The notes beneath the pieces are model-generated. The model searched no databases and was not told the origin of the DNA. It was given only the letters and a program-made list of their open reading frames with translations. Shown in pieces: positions 44,177 through 56,572 of a DNA stretch of 64,000 bases. How positions within the stretch are numbered: the first letter of the stretch is position 1; every line of letters begins with the position of its first letter. Origin of the DNA: Earliella scabrosa (taxonomy: Eukaryota > Basidiomycota > Agaricomycetes > Polyporales > Polyporaceae); the NCBI GenBank assembly GCA_022605405.1, contig JABYQQ010000014.1, forward strand, positions 372,001 through 436,000, written 5' to 3'. Made by a program: the position numbers and the translations under genes.

Positions 44177-45080
44177 TCAATCCCACCACACGTTGTTCGC
44201 GGCCTCAAAGTCCGCATCCTCCCAATCTACCCTCTCGTCCCACTCGTCTTCCTCCTCTCCCTCTTCCAGTCCCTCTTCCAGTTCCTCTTCTTCAGAGTCC
44301 TGCCACTCACCCTCCTCATCCGAAGTCCAGCCCTGCAGCAGCCCCACCTCCTGCCAATCCCGCCCAGTATGCGGATACACCTCCACAAAATCCGCCGCCC
44401 TCGCCACCGCGTCCACGCCCATCTGCTCCGGGACCCACTCCAAGCCGGGCATCCCCAGCCGCTGCACGCGCACAACCGCGAGCGAGAGGAGCTCCTCGAT
44501 GTCCCGCACGTCGACGTACTGCTTCTTCCACATGTCTTCCCGGACCGCCGCGCGGTGGTCCGCCCATCCCTGGAGCTTGAGCAGGAGGAGCGGTATGAGC
44601 GGCATGACGGGCAGCGCGCGGATGGTCTTCACGCTGCGTGCGGGCACGGTGGGGATGTTCATGATGCCGGGAAGGACGATGTCGACCTTGCACCTCCGCC
44701 CGCCGTCCTTGGCGCGGGCGGGCAGGGACGGGGGAAGTGCGTACCAGAGCACGCGGTAGGATGCTGCGGGGTTGCGCGAGGGGACGAGGTAGAAGTCGGG
44801 GTTGGTGTCGACGAGGAGCTGTTTGAGCGCCTCCTGGTCGTGCTCGACCGTGAAGACGACGATGTCGACGTCCTGCGTACGGGACACGACTGGTGAGCGG
44901 GTGCATGGACGTTGGGCGCGGGATATTCACCTTTGGCGTGCGCGAGCCGCCGAACAGGCTGCAGGCGGTGCTCCCGAAGAGACATGATCGCAGGCCGTGT
45001 CCGCGGAAGATGTGGGTGACCGTGGCTGCGACGTCGTAGATCTCGGAGCAGGTTGGGTGAAGAGTAGGCGGGGGTGCCAT
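44177..45080 (-). CDS. Nucleotidyltransferase-fold protein
   Basis: Model complement(join(44177..44872,44931..45080)), 281 aa; a 58-nt GTGAAT..CGCAG intron in phase 0. The spliced N-terminus reads FGSTACSLFGGSRTPKDVDI, a GS-x(n)-DxD nucleotidyltransferase signature. It is followed by DFYLVPSRNPAASYRVLWY, CKVDIVLPGIMNIPTVP, LLLLKLQGWADHR and VDVRDIEELL. This is a recurrent agaricomycete family related to small MNT/AbiEii-type folds. The C-terminus is strongly acidic (EEEELEEGLEEGEEEDEW). The reaction and substrate are unknown; the metal-binding pair D-x-D is present. It converges on the secreted gene, 173 bp away. Confidence 0.75.
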
Positions 45081-45297
45081 GGTGGCTTGGGGGTGACCCT
45101 GGGACCGAGACGCCGACGAGCAGAGGGAGATCTAGTACGAGTGCTACCGCAGCACTGGACCTCAGGGTCACGGGCTGGTGCCGTTTACCAGCGTCCACGC
45201 AGGCCGGCTGCGCTGCATGCGATTGGGGACTGCAGTCCCTCACATGAAGCAGGAGTACGACATGTAGTGCGTTGTGCTCAGCTGCCGATTTCGAATA

Positions 45298-45891
45298 GTA
45301 GCCCCGCTCAGAATTGGATGCTCCGCGCAAGCGCGCAGAGCCGGAGGACGAGGGAACAACGGCGCTAAACGGTAGATAGTCACGGAGACGTGACTGAGTG
45401 ACTGGACTGCGGCGTGCCGGCCGGCGGCGGCGGGTCCAAGCACGTCAACGCCTAACCATTACTTAGCGCAAGCCTGAGAAAGGTTCCGCACATTGCGCTC
45501 CAGAGTCCAGATGACTTTAAGACCGCAATCCTCTGGGATGCATGCCACAGACAAGTCCATATCGAGCACAACGGTCATACCAGAGGACTCGGATAGATGG
45601 GCGCTTAGTAGGCAGCAGCAGCATACGAAGGCTCCCTTGTGGTGATCTCAGAGTCTGTGTTTGATACTAAGTAGATTTCAAACCGCAATCCGCTCAGAAC
45701 CATACATCATACAGGGCATAAGGTTGAGGATAGGTCCTTGACAAGGCCAGGGCGGGCCTCCAGACTGACGCCCACTGGACGGGTCAGTCACCCAGTCACG
45801 TCTCCGTGACCATCCACCGTCTAGCGCCGTTGTTCCCTCGTCCTCCGGCTCTGCGCGCTTGCGCGGAGCATCCAATTCTGAGCGGGGCTAC
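45298..45891. mobile_element. 594-bp element with ~100-bp terminal inverted repeats and TA duplication
   Basis: Left arm GTAGCCCCGCTCAGAATTGG (45298 on) is matched by its complement ending at 45891. The match continues through GCGCAAGCGCGCAGAGCCGG and TCACGGAGACGTGACTG for about 100 bp with few differences. Each end is flanked by TA (45296-45297 and 45892-45893), as for Tc1/mariner-type elements. No transposase is encoded, so it is MITE-like. It sits just upstream of the broken F-box copy. Confidence 0.75.
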
Positions 45892-45899
45892 TAAGTGCA

Positions 45900-46690
45900 T
45901 GAATGTTGACTTGAGTTCGACTCTAGCACTACGGGACAACCGGCCCGGCCCCGGTCCGACCCACGGGCGATTATGCCTGCAAAACCATAGACTCCCCCAT
46001 CTTGCCCAGCAATGTCGCCCTCGAGTTCTTCCCGATCAACCTGTTCGACTCGACCCATTCCTCCGGCGTCGATCTGGACGTCCATGAGTGTGACGTATCG
46101 GACTCGGTCAGCGTCTCCCAAATCTTTTCGCACACGTGGATCGACGAGGCGCTGCTGAACTCCCCGCTCTTCCACAACGTCCGCGCCCTTGAGCTCAGCG
46201 GAGAGGCCATGCACTTGCTCCCTCGCCCCGCGGTAACGTGCATCCTAGACGCGCTCCCGAGGATTGGCACGCTCTACGTTAGATTGCTACAGCAGGTTCG
46301 CGACAAACGTCAGAGGCCGGAGGATGCAGTTCGTGTCCTGATCCCATCATCACGGCGCGCGCCGGTCGCCTGTCCGTTGCTTGCCACCCTAATCATCGAA
46401 ACGCCCGCGCCCATTGACCCTAACTTGCTCTCCGTCCTCGCCATCTCGCGTCGGATTGCCCGACATCCGCTGTCGCGGATCGTACTGCGGTCCACGGACA
46501 CGTCGAAGGATCCGCCAGTGGTGGACGTAGTCGGGGGTGTTGTAGACGAGATCGTCGTGGTGCATTCTCAAGATGGACACGCCCAGCTGCCGGAGGACAT
46601 CCTATAGATGGACACACTCCCGCAGGAATGCACCACTCAGGGGGAGATGCTGCCGTTCTGGCCGAGATGGGAGTGCTTACAAGTAGGATC
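45900..46690 (+). pseudogene. 5'-truncated copy related to the F-box/LRR-like gene
   Basis: An open frame from about 46002 ends at TAG 46605-46607. Immediately after it the same frame continues into GEMLPFWPRWE. The intact gene ends with the near-identical GEMLPFWPRWAKRGRY. Upstream, CPLLATLIIETPAPIDP and RHPLSRIVLRSTD parallel the last quarter of the intact protein. The F-box half is absent and the remnant begins right at the 594-bp inverted-repeat element. Truncation plus an in-frame stop mark it as a relic. Confidence 0.6.
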
Positions 46691-46968
46691 GGGACACGGA
46701 CGAGTCCACAAGTACTTGCTTAGTGACCTTGCTGCATCGAACTCACTGGCGTTGCTGGCATCTCTATGGCCTTATATGCATCCTGACGCTAGTATTCAAT
46801 GGGAGCGTTCGTCGATGTGGTTAAAGTAGGCATGTGAGCGCCTGTTGAGTCACCAAACCGGACCGAACCGGGCCGAACTGGCCCGTTGCCCAACAGGAGC
46901 TTTACACGAGTTCGCCTCATTTTAGTCTGGCGTCGTCGGCGACCACAATCTCACACCAAGTCCTTGCA

Positions 46969-49029
46969 ATGTCAAGACCAGCACTAGAGCGCATAATCGA
47001 GGACTTCAACTTCCTATTGGGTAGACTAGATAGCCTCGACGTCGGGTCAACGACCGTGTAAGTACATCACACCCAGACAGGAGTCATGGCACCGTGATAA
47101 GATCGTTGTACTTACTCGTACTGTAGTGACGATGGCCCCGGGACGGACGCGGAGGTAAGCCATAAGTACCTCATAGCCATGCAGAAACTGAGCAGCGCCT
47201 TTCAGCTCGAAGTATTGGAAAAGACGATGACAAAGACATTGTCGCGGATGAAAACCGTCCGTAACGCCCGCCAGCCGATTCACCGCATCCCGCGAGAGAT
47301 TCTCTCCGAAATCTTCGCGCTCGTCCCTGACGGTAGGGATCTGGGTCGATACGATTATAAGCATGCTCCGCTCTGGGGTCCCGTGGGCATTGGGCCTGTT
47401 GCGGATCTACTCCCGCTTACGGAGGTCTGCCGCCAATGGAGGGACATTATGATCCATGACCAGAAGTTCTGGTCGTTGGTCGTGGACAGAGGCGAGGATG
47501 TGGACAGTGATGAAGACGAAGAGGAAGATAGCGACGAAGACAGTGACGAAGACGGAGACAGTGACGAAGATGGGGACAGTGACGAAGACTGGGACAGTGA
47601 CGAGGACGGGAGCTCCATGGACCCTCCTTCAAAATACTCGCATTACCTCCATCGCAATCCGACCGGCCCTCTTTTCCTTCATATTCACACGAGCTTTCCT
47701 TCTCAACACACCTGCGCACTGCTCAAATCGTCTGGACATCGCGTACAGTATCTCAGAGTTGCAGACTCACACGATGCCAAATTGAAGGGATCACTCGTCT
47801 CGTCCCTCTTGAAATTGTCCGCCGATTCACTCCAAGTCTGTCGACTGGAGAATTTGTGCTCAATGACGGCATCCACCGGAACAATCCCTCTGTTCGACCA
47901 ACACGCCCCCCGTCTCCGCTTTCTACAGCTGAGACGATGCCCCATGATTCCATCTCGCGGCTTCGATTCCCTCACCCAACTCATCATCGATAACTCTCCA
48001 GATGCCACGTCACGCAATTCTCTCTCAGTACTCTTCACCTTGGGACAATTCCTCGATTTCCTCCGCTCTTGCGATTCGCTCCAGCGCCTCTATGTCAGAA
48101 ATTTGCTCTGCCCCGACGAGATGCAAGATCCCGCTCCGTCGCATGTTGTCCTACAGAAGATTCGCACGCTTTCGATCACCTGCTCAAGGGCCAAGGGCGC
48201 AGAACTCGTGATCTCACTTCTCTCGCATCTCATCCTTCCATCGGAATGCATCATCTACCTACGCGCCGTGCTTCCCAAGGACGTGTCGCATCTTGCCTGT
48301 ACTCTCGTTGGAACCGCCCAGCGAGACCTCACCTCACTGCATATCGCCGACGGCCACCACAACGGGGATAACCGGACTGCAAAAGACTATGTGTCTTTCA
48401 GTCTCGTCGACTCTACTCGCACCCAGGGAATTCGCTTCGACGTGCTTGTATCCCCTGATGTGACCTCGTTTGGATCACCACAGCAAATAGTCCATGCGTT
48501 GGCAACTTGCGAGCTGTTCCGCAGCATCAAGCGCGTCCAGATAACCCGATACGCCGTCAAGCTGCTCAAAAAGTCCGCGTTGCTTGATGCCTTACCCGAC
48601 ATCCACACACTCACCCTCGGTATTCTTGCGGCCAACGGACCGGATGATATCCTCGTCCTGAATCCCGGCGCCGACGGAGGCATGCCGTGTCCACAGCTCC
48701 GCGTCCTCGTACTTCGGATGACGTCATCGGCGGCGGAGTTGCCTCTCGTCCTCAACGCCGTCCAGACTCGCCGAGATGCTGGGTGTCGCCTCTCCCAACT
48801 GGTGCTGACATTTAAGACCAGCCCAGTCGGAGAGCCTTCCTCGGAGCACCTCCATCTTCTCAACTGCCTGCGGGATGCGGTGGACGCGCTCCAGCTCTTG
48901 TACTCTCCGACGGGGTCATATCGTGTCCCGACCGAGCTGATGTGGGCGAGTCTTATTCCATTGGAGTGTAGGGACTGGGGCGAGATGCTGCCGTTCTGGC
49001 CGCGATGGGCAAAGAGGGGACGCTACTGA
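46969..49029 (+). CDS. F-box protein with leucine-rich C-terminal region
   Basis: Model join(46969..47057,47127..49029), 663 aa; the GTAAGT..TGTAG intron keeps phase (2). It starts MSRPALERIIEDFNFLLG with a heptad-like helix. The F-box follows: RQPIHRIPREILSEIFALVP, then LPLTEVCRQWRDIMIHDQKF. An acidic tandem repeat (DSDEDGDSDEDG type, 47490-47610) comes next, and then about 450 residues with repeated LxxLxLxxC patterns typical of the fungal F-box/LRR-like family (e.g. LRFLQLRRCPMI). F-box proteins bind Skp1 in SCF ubiquitin ligases; the substrate here is unknown. The encoded acidic repeat is a likely length-variable site. Confidence 0.8.
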
Positions 49030-49245
49030 ACCTCCGGGGGGACGCGTAGTGGTCTGGTCTTCGGAAACGGACAGTGCAGCGCAGCGGATGTGGCGGTGAG
49101 GTATCCTCGAACGATTTGACATCAACAACCCTGCTCTGGAGCAGACTCCGGCCCTCCGGACGATTGCATATTGGTGCTCAGAGTACGATAGCCATGCGTC
49201 ATAGGCAGAGCAGCTAGAATGGATGCGATTGTCGTGAACGTTGCT

Positions 49246-50390
49246 TTACTCGAGGCGATACGTAAGTTGGGAGTACGGAGGTGGAAGCGTCGACGCGGTA
49301 GAGACACTCGCAGCGTCCTCTCTATCCTCCGCGCGAGCGTCTGGAGAACCCGGTCTACCTCCCGTGATGCGCACCCCTCCGTCCACGGCATATCTGCTAT
49401 TGCGGTCTTCTCTTTCGACATCGAGGTTGCCGTCAAGCCCGCAATCTGTATCCTCGGGAACCGTGACTGAGACGGCGAAAGTGCCTACATGGGGCGGGAC
49501 TCGGACAGTGGGAAGTCTTCGCGGATCCGCTTTCGTTGGGGATGGTTGAGTAGGAGGTGCCTCAGGGTCTGGAACGGGCCGTGTGGGCACTGTATCCGAG
49601 AGGATGTCGGCTTCGGCTGCAGTTGTGCGGTCGAGGTCAGTGAAAAGTGTGTTGCACGTAGACCCGCCTGTTTCCCTCTCCATCCAGCTCTCCGAATCGA
49701 CAGGATGCAGTGCAGGACAGTTGGCCGATATCAGCGCGGGTGAAGTGACCGATATTCCCAAGTGTTTGCGAGTCCGCCTGCGGTCGTGCCGAGAACTCGG
49801 ATCTTCACATCTCTCCGAGTCGTGAGCTTCCTCTGCAACAGATGCTGTCAACACTTCATCATGATGGTCGAGGTTCGATCTCGGAGCGACGCACCATGAA
49901 ACCCTTCGTCCGTGATCCCCACCAGTGCCACAACGCTGCGTCGCTTGCGACGTCGCATGAGGCGTCGAAGTATAAGCGTTCCCGCAATGAGCGCGCTAAG
50001 AGAGACTCCGATTGCGATCCCCGCAATGGCCCCTGTCCCGAGGGAACCGTCATGACCGTCGGTAGCTCGTCCCATGCCGCTAAGCTGAGAGGGTGGGTGA
50101 GCATGGCTCTGGGTGGAATTGGGGTCCACTTGAGAGGCTGCATGAGGGTGATTGGTACGAGATGAGGTGGTCCTTGAAGAAGTTGTAGTAGTGAAGACAT
50201 CAGGAATGTCAGGAATGTCAGGAATGTCGGGAATATCGGGAATATCAGGAATAGCAGGAATAGTAGGCAGAGAGATCTCGAGCACAGGGAGGATGCTGGG
50301 GATTGGAAGAGGCCTAGAAGGGTCCCAATCATCGTCAGTTTCGTTGTCAATCTTCGTGACACACAGTCACGGAGGTCGTCGCGGCGGACC
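49246..50390 (-). CDS. Single-pass membrane protein with TDGGVR-like and LPPPY boxes (5' partial model)
   Basis: Exons 49895 to about 50390 and 49246-49844, joined by a GTGCGT..TGACAG intron in matching phase. The extracellular part visible here has an Asp/Ile/Pro repeat, (IPD)n, encoded by 9-bp units at about 50190-50260, and a Ser/Thr stretch. The helix is GTGAIAGIAIGVSLSALIAG, then LRRLMRRRKRR. The tail ends RYAVDGGVRITGGRPGSPD and ASTLPPPYSQLTYRLE. The N-terminal signal exon was not found. Family and inference as for the other PPxY-tailed loci; it is the only clear membrane-anchored one on the minus strand here. Confidence 0.65.
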
Positions 50391-51026
50391 AAATTGGGCA
50401 TTCAGGAAAGATGGACGTGTGAACGACCCTGGTAAGCTGAATGTGAACGCAGTCTAGGTCTATGAGCATGTCTTACCGAGGAGCGAGCAGTGGATTTCGC
50501 CATAAGCATAAGGGTAGACATTTTGCCTGCCTGGGAGGGAGGTATGACGGGGGAAACGGCGGCTCCTCCTGGTTATAACATTCGAGGGAGGCCGGTATGC
50601 GACCGTCAGTGATTATTCCTTGAGCTTCTATGTCAATGAAAAAAGACCGAAGCATGATCAACAGTTGGTCCGCTCACCACACCTGGATGAGCGCTGCACA
50701 GGTGAGGGGATATCGTTATGGTTTCGTGCCGTCAATCTTCTTTCTCCTATTGGTGCCGAAACATACTCACACGCATACACGTTGGTGAGCCCGAGTGGTT
50801 CATTCGTCAAGCAGAGTCATCTAGGTCAGAAGAGAATCTTTTCACGAAGTCTCACACTGTGAAGCACGAAGATCTGATGTTCGGCTGTGATTTAATGAAA
50901 CAGGGTTTCTATGAGATACTATAGGCCCACCATTAGACTATCAGACCAGGTCTCTTGATTTCTGGATTATTGACACGTGTGCGCGCGAGTAGAGGTAAAG
51001 CATCGACCCATTCCCAAGTCACGAAT

Positions 51027-51813
51027 CTACAAACAGGTAGTTCCCACTGCCAGGAGTACGTTCATCAGCTCCCAATCTGCGTGCGACGCATCGAGCGAAA
51101 CCAAAGCCAAACTCACGTTCTGACCGCAAGATCATCGGAGCTTCCAGTGGCAGTACAGTCCCCGCGCCCTCCGCGTCCTCCCCGCTCCCTGTTCCCTTAC
51201 GCGGATTTGAAGCGGATTGAGTGCTCAGCCCAGTTGCTGCACCAGACGGCACGATCCGGACATCCAACTTGATCCGGGGCGCCTTCTCGTCTGCAGAACA
51301 TGATGCGCCAAGACTTCAGATGTCGCCGTTCCCATGCCGGACGCGAGAAGTGAAGCCCGACGTACGGAGAGACTGACTGACCTGAAGGCGGGTCGAGCAG
51401 CAGCCTGACCGCGCTATTATTCACGAACGCCGTCCCAAGCAGCTCTTCGTTCGGCCCTCGGACGACCGTCTAGAACGCACGCTCAGCCAGGGGCTCACCA
51501 GACTCGATAATCGAATGAGGACGGACGTACGACAAAATACGGGCCGTGCCGGGGGTGGCAGAACGCGTTGTCGTTCACGAGCCGCGTGAAGCGCATCGTG
51601 TCGTACGGCTGGTAGAGCCCGCTCGACCAGAGCGGGTGCACGTACTCGGACCGGCTCGAGGCGGCGCTGCGTCGGGACGAGATCGAAGATCAGCGTTCGA
51701 GCGTAATCATGGATGACCGACCTGGGTGACCCTCCGCGTGCGCACCCGGAGAGCGCAACGCACAGCGCGAGAAACAGCGCTTGAACGCAGTGCCAACTCC
51801 GCGACATATGCAT
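51027..51813 (-). CDS. Small secreted protein, five exons, unrecognised family
   Basis: Model complement(join(51027..51076,51117..51290,51382..51469,51531..51666,51746..51813)), 171 aa, every junction in phase. The N-terminus MHMSRSWHCVQALFLALCVA is a signal peptide, with likely cleavage near LSG-AASS. The mature start reads SEYVHPLWSSGLYQPYD, then FCHPRHGPYFV, TVVRGPNEELLGTAFVNNSA and IKLDVRIVP. The last short exon is hydrophobic (MNVLLAVGTTCL) and could act as a GPI-type tail, but no clear omega site was seen. No family was recognised. Minus strand, facing away from the MaoC gene cluster. Confidence 0.65.
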
Positions 51814-52835
51814 GATTCGATATCAGATCAGTTGGTGACCAGTCAAACGGTGTCGGAGAGGCTGGAATCGGTGAATAGTTGTGAATGGCAGCAGGGGACG
51901 CGATTCGCATATATACGACTCGAGAGTCGACGTGGCGCGGCCTGTTGAAGATCAAGCACCTGTCACAGCCCCATCAGCATCGGAGCGGGCGTGTGTACCT
52001 GCATCTTGCCCCTCGCGCCCCCTCAAGCTTCGCATTCCCATGCAGGGAGCTACTCCGGCGGCGACAGCGCAGGCGAGTCGGCACAGCCCCCAAGATTAGC
52101 TCGGACAGCGAGCTCGCGAGGAGAGATAGAGATGAAGTATCACGTGGGGCTGGAAAGCTGGAGACCGCATCTCGTTGCTTCTTCCAACGCCTCGCCTGCT
52201 TCCAGTACCCTGCGCATGTAAGCCGTCCAGAACGAGACTCGTGGAGGTAGAGCATCATACGTTCAAGCGAAGTTTGCGCCATCGCCGGCTTCATTGGGGG
52301 CTGCGAGTGTCATAAGAGGCGTGGTGGGCACCAAGTCACGATGCAAGTCCAGTCGTCGGCTTAACGATGAAGTTGAGGTCGACCGTCGTCCGTTGAACGA
52401 TCGCGCAGGGTCTGTCACCACATCAGTTCCAGCCATGACCGCAATAACACGCGCATACAGGTACGTCTCTGTAGAGCGTCTGGGCTCGTTTCGAACTGAT
52501 GCAGGTCTGCGAAGGCGCGCGGCGTTGCGCAACTGATCCTATACGCGCGGGTGCACAGGGAGGTGTGAGTACAGCTATGTTCAAACGCAGGAACTTAGCT
52601 GTTCGTCTATCAGCTGTAGATCGAACTCGAGATGAGGCCACATGCAGACGCACCATAAACGCGGAGTCGGGGGCACGGTCCTCCACTGAGGCGAGTACAG
52701 GCTCAAGCAGAATACTCCAGCAGCCCAATACCCGCGAGGGCAATGTTGAGCGCATATAGCCCATTTCCAACAGGGAGGTCAATAGATAAGCGTCAGTACA
52801 GCTACACAAGCAGTCACCGCAAGCGAGTCCACCGC
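51814..52835. other. Intergenic, no confident gene
   Basis: Overlapping short ORFs only. It includes the promoter of the secreted gene (minus) and the 3' flank of the MaoC gene. Confidence 0.4.
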
Positions 52836-54427
52836 TCATAGCTTGCTCTTCTCCGCCTTCTTCACATACGCAATCCCCGCACCAAGGCACACCTACACCG
52901 CGCACACACCCCATCAGCCCACTCACGCACCACAACCAAAACAAATGCAACAAGTTCAACGCACCTTTCCTGTCGCGACATTCCTCGTCACGAACGCGAG
53001 CTCCGTCTCGCCCGCGTGGCCCTCGGCCTTGACGGGCCCGACCTCCCAGATGAGCGTCTCGAGCGCGTCCCCGGGCTTGACCGGCGCGGTGAAGCGCACC
53101 CCGAAGAGCGTGAGCGAGGCGGGGTCGCCGCCGCCGACGGCGGACACGATTGCACGCGCGGCGAAGCCGAACGTCGCGAGTCCGTGGAGGATCACGCCGC
53201 CGAAGCCCGCTGCCTTGCCGATCGCGGGGTCTGCGGAGGGTAGAGGTGAGTATATGCGCACTCTAGGAACTAGCAACGAGTCTAACGGCCAGGGAGAGGG
53301 AGGGTAGGATGGCAGGAACGCGGGGAGGGGATGGAAAGAGAGAGAAAGAAAGCAAGGGACGGACGGACGGAGGGAACTGACTGATGTGGAGCTCGTTGTA
53401 GTCGCCGCTGAGGCGGTAGACGACGGCCTGCTCAGGCGAGGTCTGGTCGCGCACGACCCAATCCGGCTTGCGGTCCTTCGGGGGCGCCTTGCCCTGCGGC
53501 GGGCCGGCGATCCGCTTCGAGAAATTGGTTCCAGTCGCTTTTGCGCCCAAGTTGAACGAGCCGCTCTGCACGAAACCCTAAAGTCAGAGAGAGAGCGCGG
53601 ACAAGATGGCAAGGCCGAGACGTACGTAGAGTCTCGCGTAGGGCGTGCCCTGCGGGTCGACGAGCGTGGACTCGAGCTCGAGGATGATGCCGGACTCTGC
53701 AGGGTCCCAGGTCGGTATGCGAGGGGCGTGAAGAGAGTATTATCACGTACTGTTTTCACTAATGCCGACAATCCGCTTCTTGATCTTCCAGCCGGGTCCG
53801 CTCGATGCTGGAAGAGGCTTCAAGATCTCAATGGACTGGCTGCCGTGCACCTGTATAATGGCCGTCAGCATCGCTTGGGCGTACAGAACGACGCGGTCAA
53901 GACGTACGCCGCGGTTTGGATCGAACTTGGGTAGGCCGGGAGCACGCTTGCCACCCGTCATGAGTTGGCGGAAGTTGACGACGTCCTGGTTTGTCCCTAG
54001 TTGCCCGTGAACTTCCGTACGCAGGTTGCAGGCGTTTGGGGACGGCACTCACCCTTGAAGGGAAGAACGACGGGGTAGGTGGGGAAGGGGGACCAGGACT
54101 TGTCTACTCTCGTTGTTGAACGCACAAGCACGCGTGGAGGAAAGGCGAGCACATACCGAGTTCTGACATAGGGAACGACATCGCGTCAACAGTCTGAGCA
54201 ACGCCCCTCTCCATCGAGTTACTACGCACCATTGATGATGGCAAAGTCATCGTTCTTCGCGCCAATGCCCACGCCGTAGATCAAGATGTCCCTCTGGTTC
54301 CACGATACCTGGAGAAGAAGTGATGAGCGACGTCGACGCTGGTTGTTCGTCGTTGAAGGAAATAACTGACGGGTTGGTCTTCGTCCTGCCATCCGACGGC
54401 CGAGGCGAGGTCATACTGCTGCGACAT
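52836..54427 (-). CDS. Peroxisomal MaoC-type enoyl-CoA hydratase 2
   Basis: Starts MSQQYDLASAVGWQDEDQP at ATG 54427 and is split into about nine short exons (e.g. 54427-54371, 54308-54230). Recognisable parts in order: WNQRDILIYGVGIGAKNDDF, SWSPFPTYPVVLPFKG, VVNFRQLMTGGKRAPGLPKF, QSIEILKPLPASSGPGW, then RLSGDYNELH and DPAIGKAAGFGGVILHGL. The last two form the hydratase-2 motif with the catalytic Asp and His. The fold is a double hotdog, like the hydratase part of multifunctional enzyme 2, which hydrates trans-2-enoyl-CoA in beta-oxidation. The last exon ends KKAEKSKL-stop, a perfect PTS1, placing it in peroxisomes. It is duplicated at 60556-61795. Confidence 0.85.
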
Positions 54428-54700
54428 TGTTTTGTGTCAAGAGCTAGCTCGAGGGACTGAGGGAATAAAGACGAGGTGCGAGGACGGAGGAGGAATGCGG
54501 GGTAAAAGAGGCAAGGGGAATCACGCAGTCTGGGGAACAAGTTCTTCCCGGTCCCGGTCCCGGTCGGCTTCAGCCGTTCCCGAGCCCCGAGACGCCCAGA
54601 CGCGCTGTGACGGTGCCTGTGACATACGCCTCTCCGTGACAACGTTCGAGCCATCGCGCTTTCGCTCGAACCTCGACCTTGACCCTGGCTCTGTACGTTT
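53220..54700. repeat. Segmental duplication, copy 1 (pairs with about 60560-62060)
   Basis: The MaoC gene from its penultimate coding exon through its promoter (including the CCCGGTCCCGGTCCCGGTCG stretch near 54543) is repeated in the same orientation about 7.4 kb to the right. Introns and promoter are conserved as well as exons, so this is a DNA-level duplication and not retroposition. Confidence 0.85.
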
Positions 54701-56505
54701 GTACTTGAAGCTTGGGGCCTCATTTCATGTGCCCTGCTCTCCTGTGAAATCTTAAGCACTGCTATACGGCCACTGTCACGAGGCGCGGATAACATCGACA
54801 ACTCAAGTTGTCATGGCCCAGCGTTACCTCCGAGAGTCGACATTCGATCGAGACTTCAAGACATGCAAAAGTCACATTCTGAGGGGAGACACAGACACGG
54901 AAGAATGGAATGAAGGAAAAGAGGTACGCCGTAACTATGGCTTTGTACGTACTGAACCAAGAGACTCGGAAACTAGCAGCACCGTCCAACGATGCGTCTG
55001 TGCAGGACTCGGAGAGCGATCAGAGACGGCGAACCTGAGGGCATGTTCATCCTCACATGTTGTCTCGGTGACGTTATCCTGCCAATTGCGACCCGTTTAT
55101 TTCCCATCACAGTCTCCGTTGTGGATCCTTCCAGCCCGCTCTCCAAATGTGCCGCGCACCCTGATCGTATGGCGAGCTAACGGCCCGCAGGCGAGTTCTA
55201 CTCGACTATCCCTCTTGAAGCCTTCGTGTCGAATCTGTACTTGTGTGCGCCCCCCGAGATCGCGCTGTCCGTCTTCGATGCGGTCCCTGCTCTAGAGGGT
55301 CACTCTGAGCTCGCGGTGAACACTGAGCGCACCAGTACGAGGACGAGGACGAGGAGGACTACCACTCGGTGGGAATTGAAACAACGCTTGCGCCTACACA
55401 ATGACGCGTCCCGCGCGGCGGCATCGCCGCTGTCCGCCACAACTCCTTCCGCTTAGGAAGATCAGTCCGGTATTCTGCTGACCGGGCCAGCCTGAGCTCT
55501 TCCCTTTCCAACCAGAGGTCTATACACGCGGAAAATTGAGCCGATGACAGATGTCTCCCAGTCTGCTGCCAAACACCAGCGACGTATCATCTGTGAAGCG
55601 AGTACGAAGCTCTTGCAGGCGGTCATCGCTGCACTCGAGAACGACGTGCACCTCGCTCTCTACTGCCACCATCAGCGGCAGAACCTGCACACCCACGAGG
55701 CTCGCTCGGCACTGGTAGAACTGCCGGCTGCCTGAGCTGCTCTATGGCGAACGAGTGATCCGAGGTAAGCAGCTGAACTAGGGGGTCTTGGTGCGGCTGA
55801 CAGGGCGTCTTTAGGTATCTGCAAAGATCCGCCAGCGCGAGGTGCACGGGTAATATGCGGAAGCGAGTGGCCAGTAGCGACCGGGGAGCGTACCCGACTC
55901 CAGCAATGCGGACACAGGCGCGTGGCCAGCGACGCCTTGAGCTCGGCTTGCAGAGCGACCGCACCGGCTTCATACCTACCGCCGAAAGGGAGGACCACTG
56001 GCACAGGGATGGAAGCGAAGACGCAATGCACGTCGCTCTCCAGGAAGAATGGTACGACCTCCGTTCATCGACTGCATCCGTGACGTCGAAGTTGTTCATT
56101 GGCGCGCCGCCGCCTCCGCCCCACCTTCATCTCTATCTTGTCTTCCTCTTCCTCTACCCACAGTTGGCAGGGGTCCTACTATGACGCGGTACGCTCCTCT
56201 CGGACGGGCCTGTGGGATCGGATGACGGCGGGAGGACCGTGTGGACGGTCGGAGCTTGCGGACGGAAGTTGTCTCGGCTTGTCAACGATGGGCAGTCTGC
56301 GAAGGGTTGTCGCGCACTTTTTCGGGGTGGGCTGTGTCACTGAAAGATCGAAGGCGAGTGATTGTGTTCCTGCAACTGAGATATGTACAACATTGGATGT
56401 AAGACGCAGATGCATCTGTCCGAAGACACTGCCGCCTACACGTGCACACCAAGAACTAGTATTTCCATCGACCTAAGACCCGTTGGGGCTCTGATTTGTG
56501 GCCCT
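54701..56505. other. Intergenic, only fragments
   Basis: A possible exon at 55190-55456 (EFYSTIPLEAFVSNLYL, then an Arg/Thr-rich tail) follows a GCAG acceptor, but no start or partner exon was found. Nothing else was recognised. Confidence 0.35.
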
Positions 56506-56527
56506 ACACATATAAGAGCCGCCTCCT
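56506..56527 (+). promoter_or_regulatory. TATA box and conserved leader shared with the paralogue at 63099
   Basis: ACACATATAAGAGCCGCCTC lies about 60 nt before ATG 56573. CCTACACACATAAGAGCCGC plus CTCC lies about 45 nt before ATG 63099. Sequence elsewhere in the two upstream regions is not conserved, so this block may be functional or the trace of a duplication. Confidence 0.5.
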
Positions 56528-56572
56528 CTTGGATACACCGAGCCTACTCAATTCGCCTGGTGCAGTCCCACA

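Noticed and set aside
44316..45080. 254-aa Arg/Pro-rich ORF overlapping the nucleotidyltransferase gene
   Set aside because: It is another frame read through the 58-nt intron; the spliced frame gives the conserved GS..DVDI signature.
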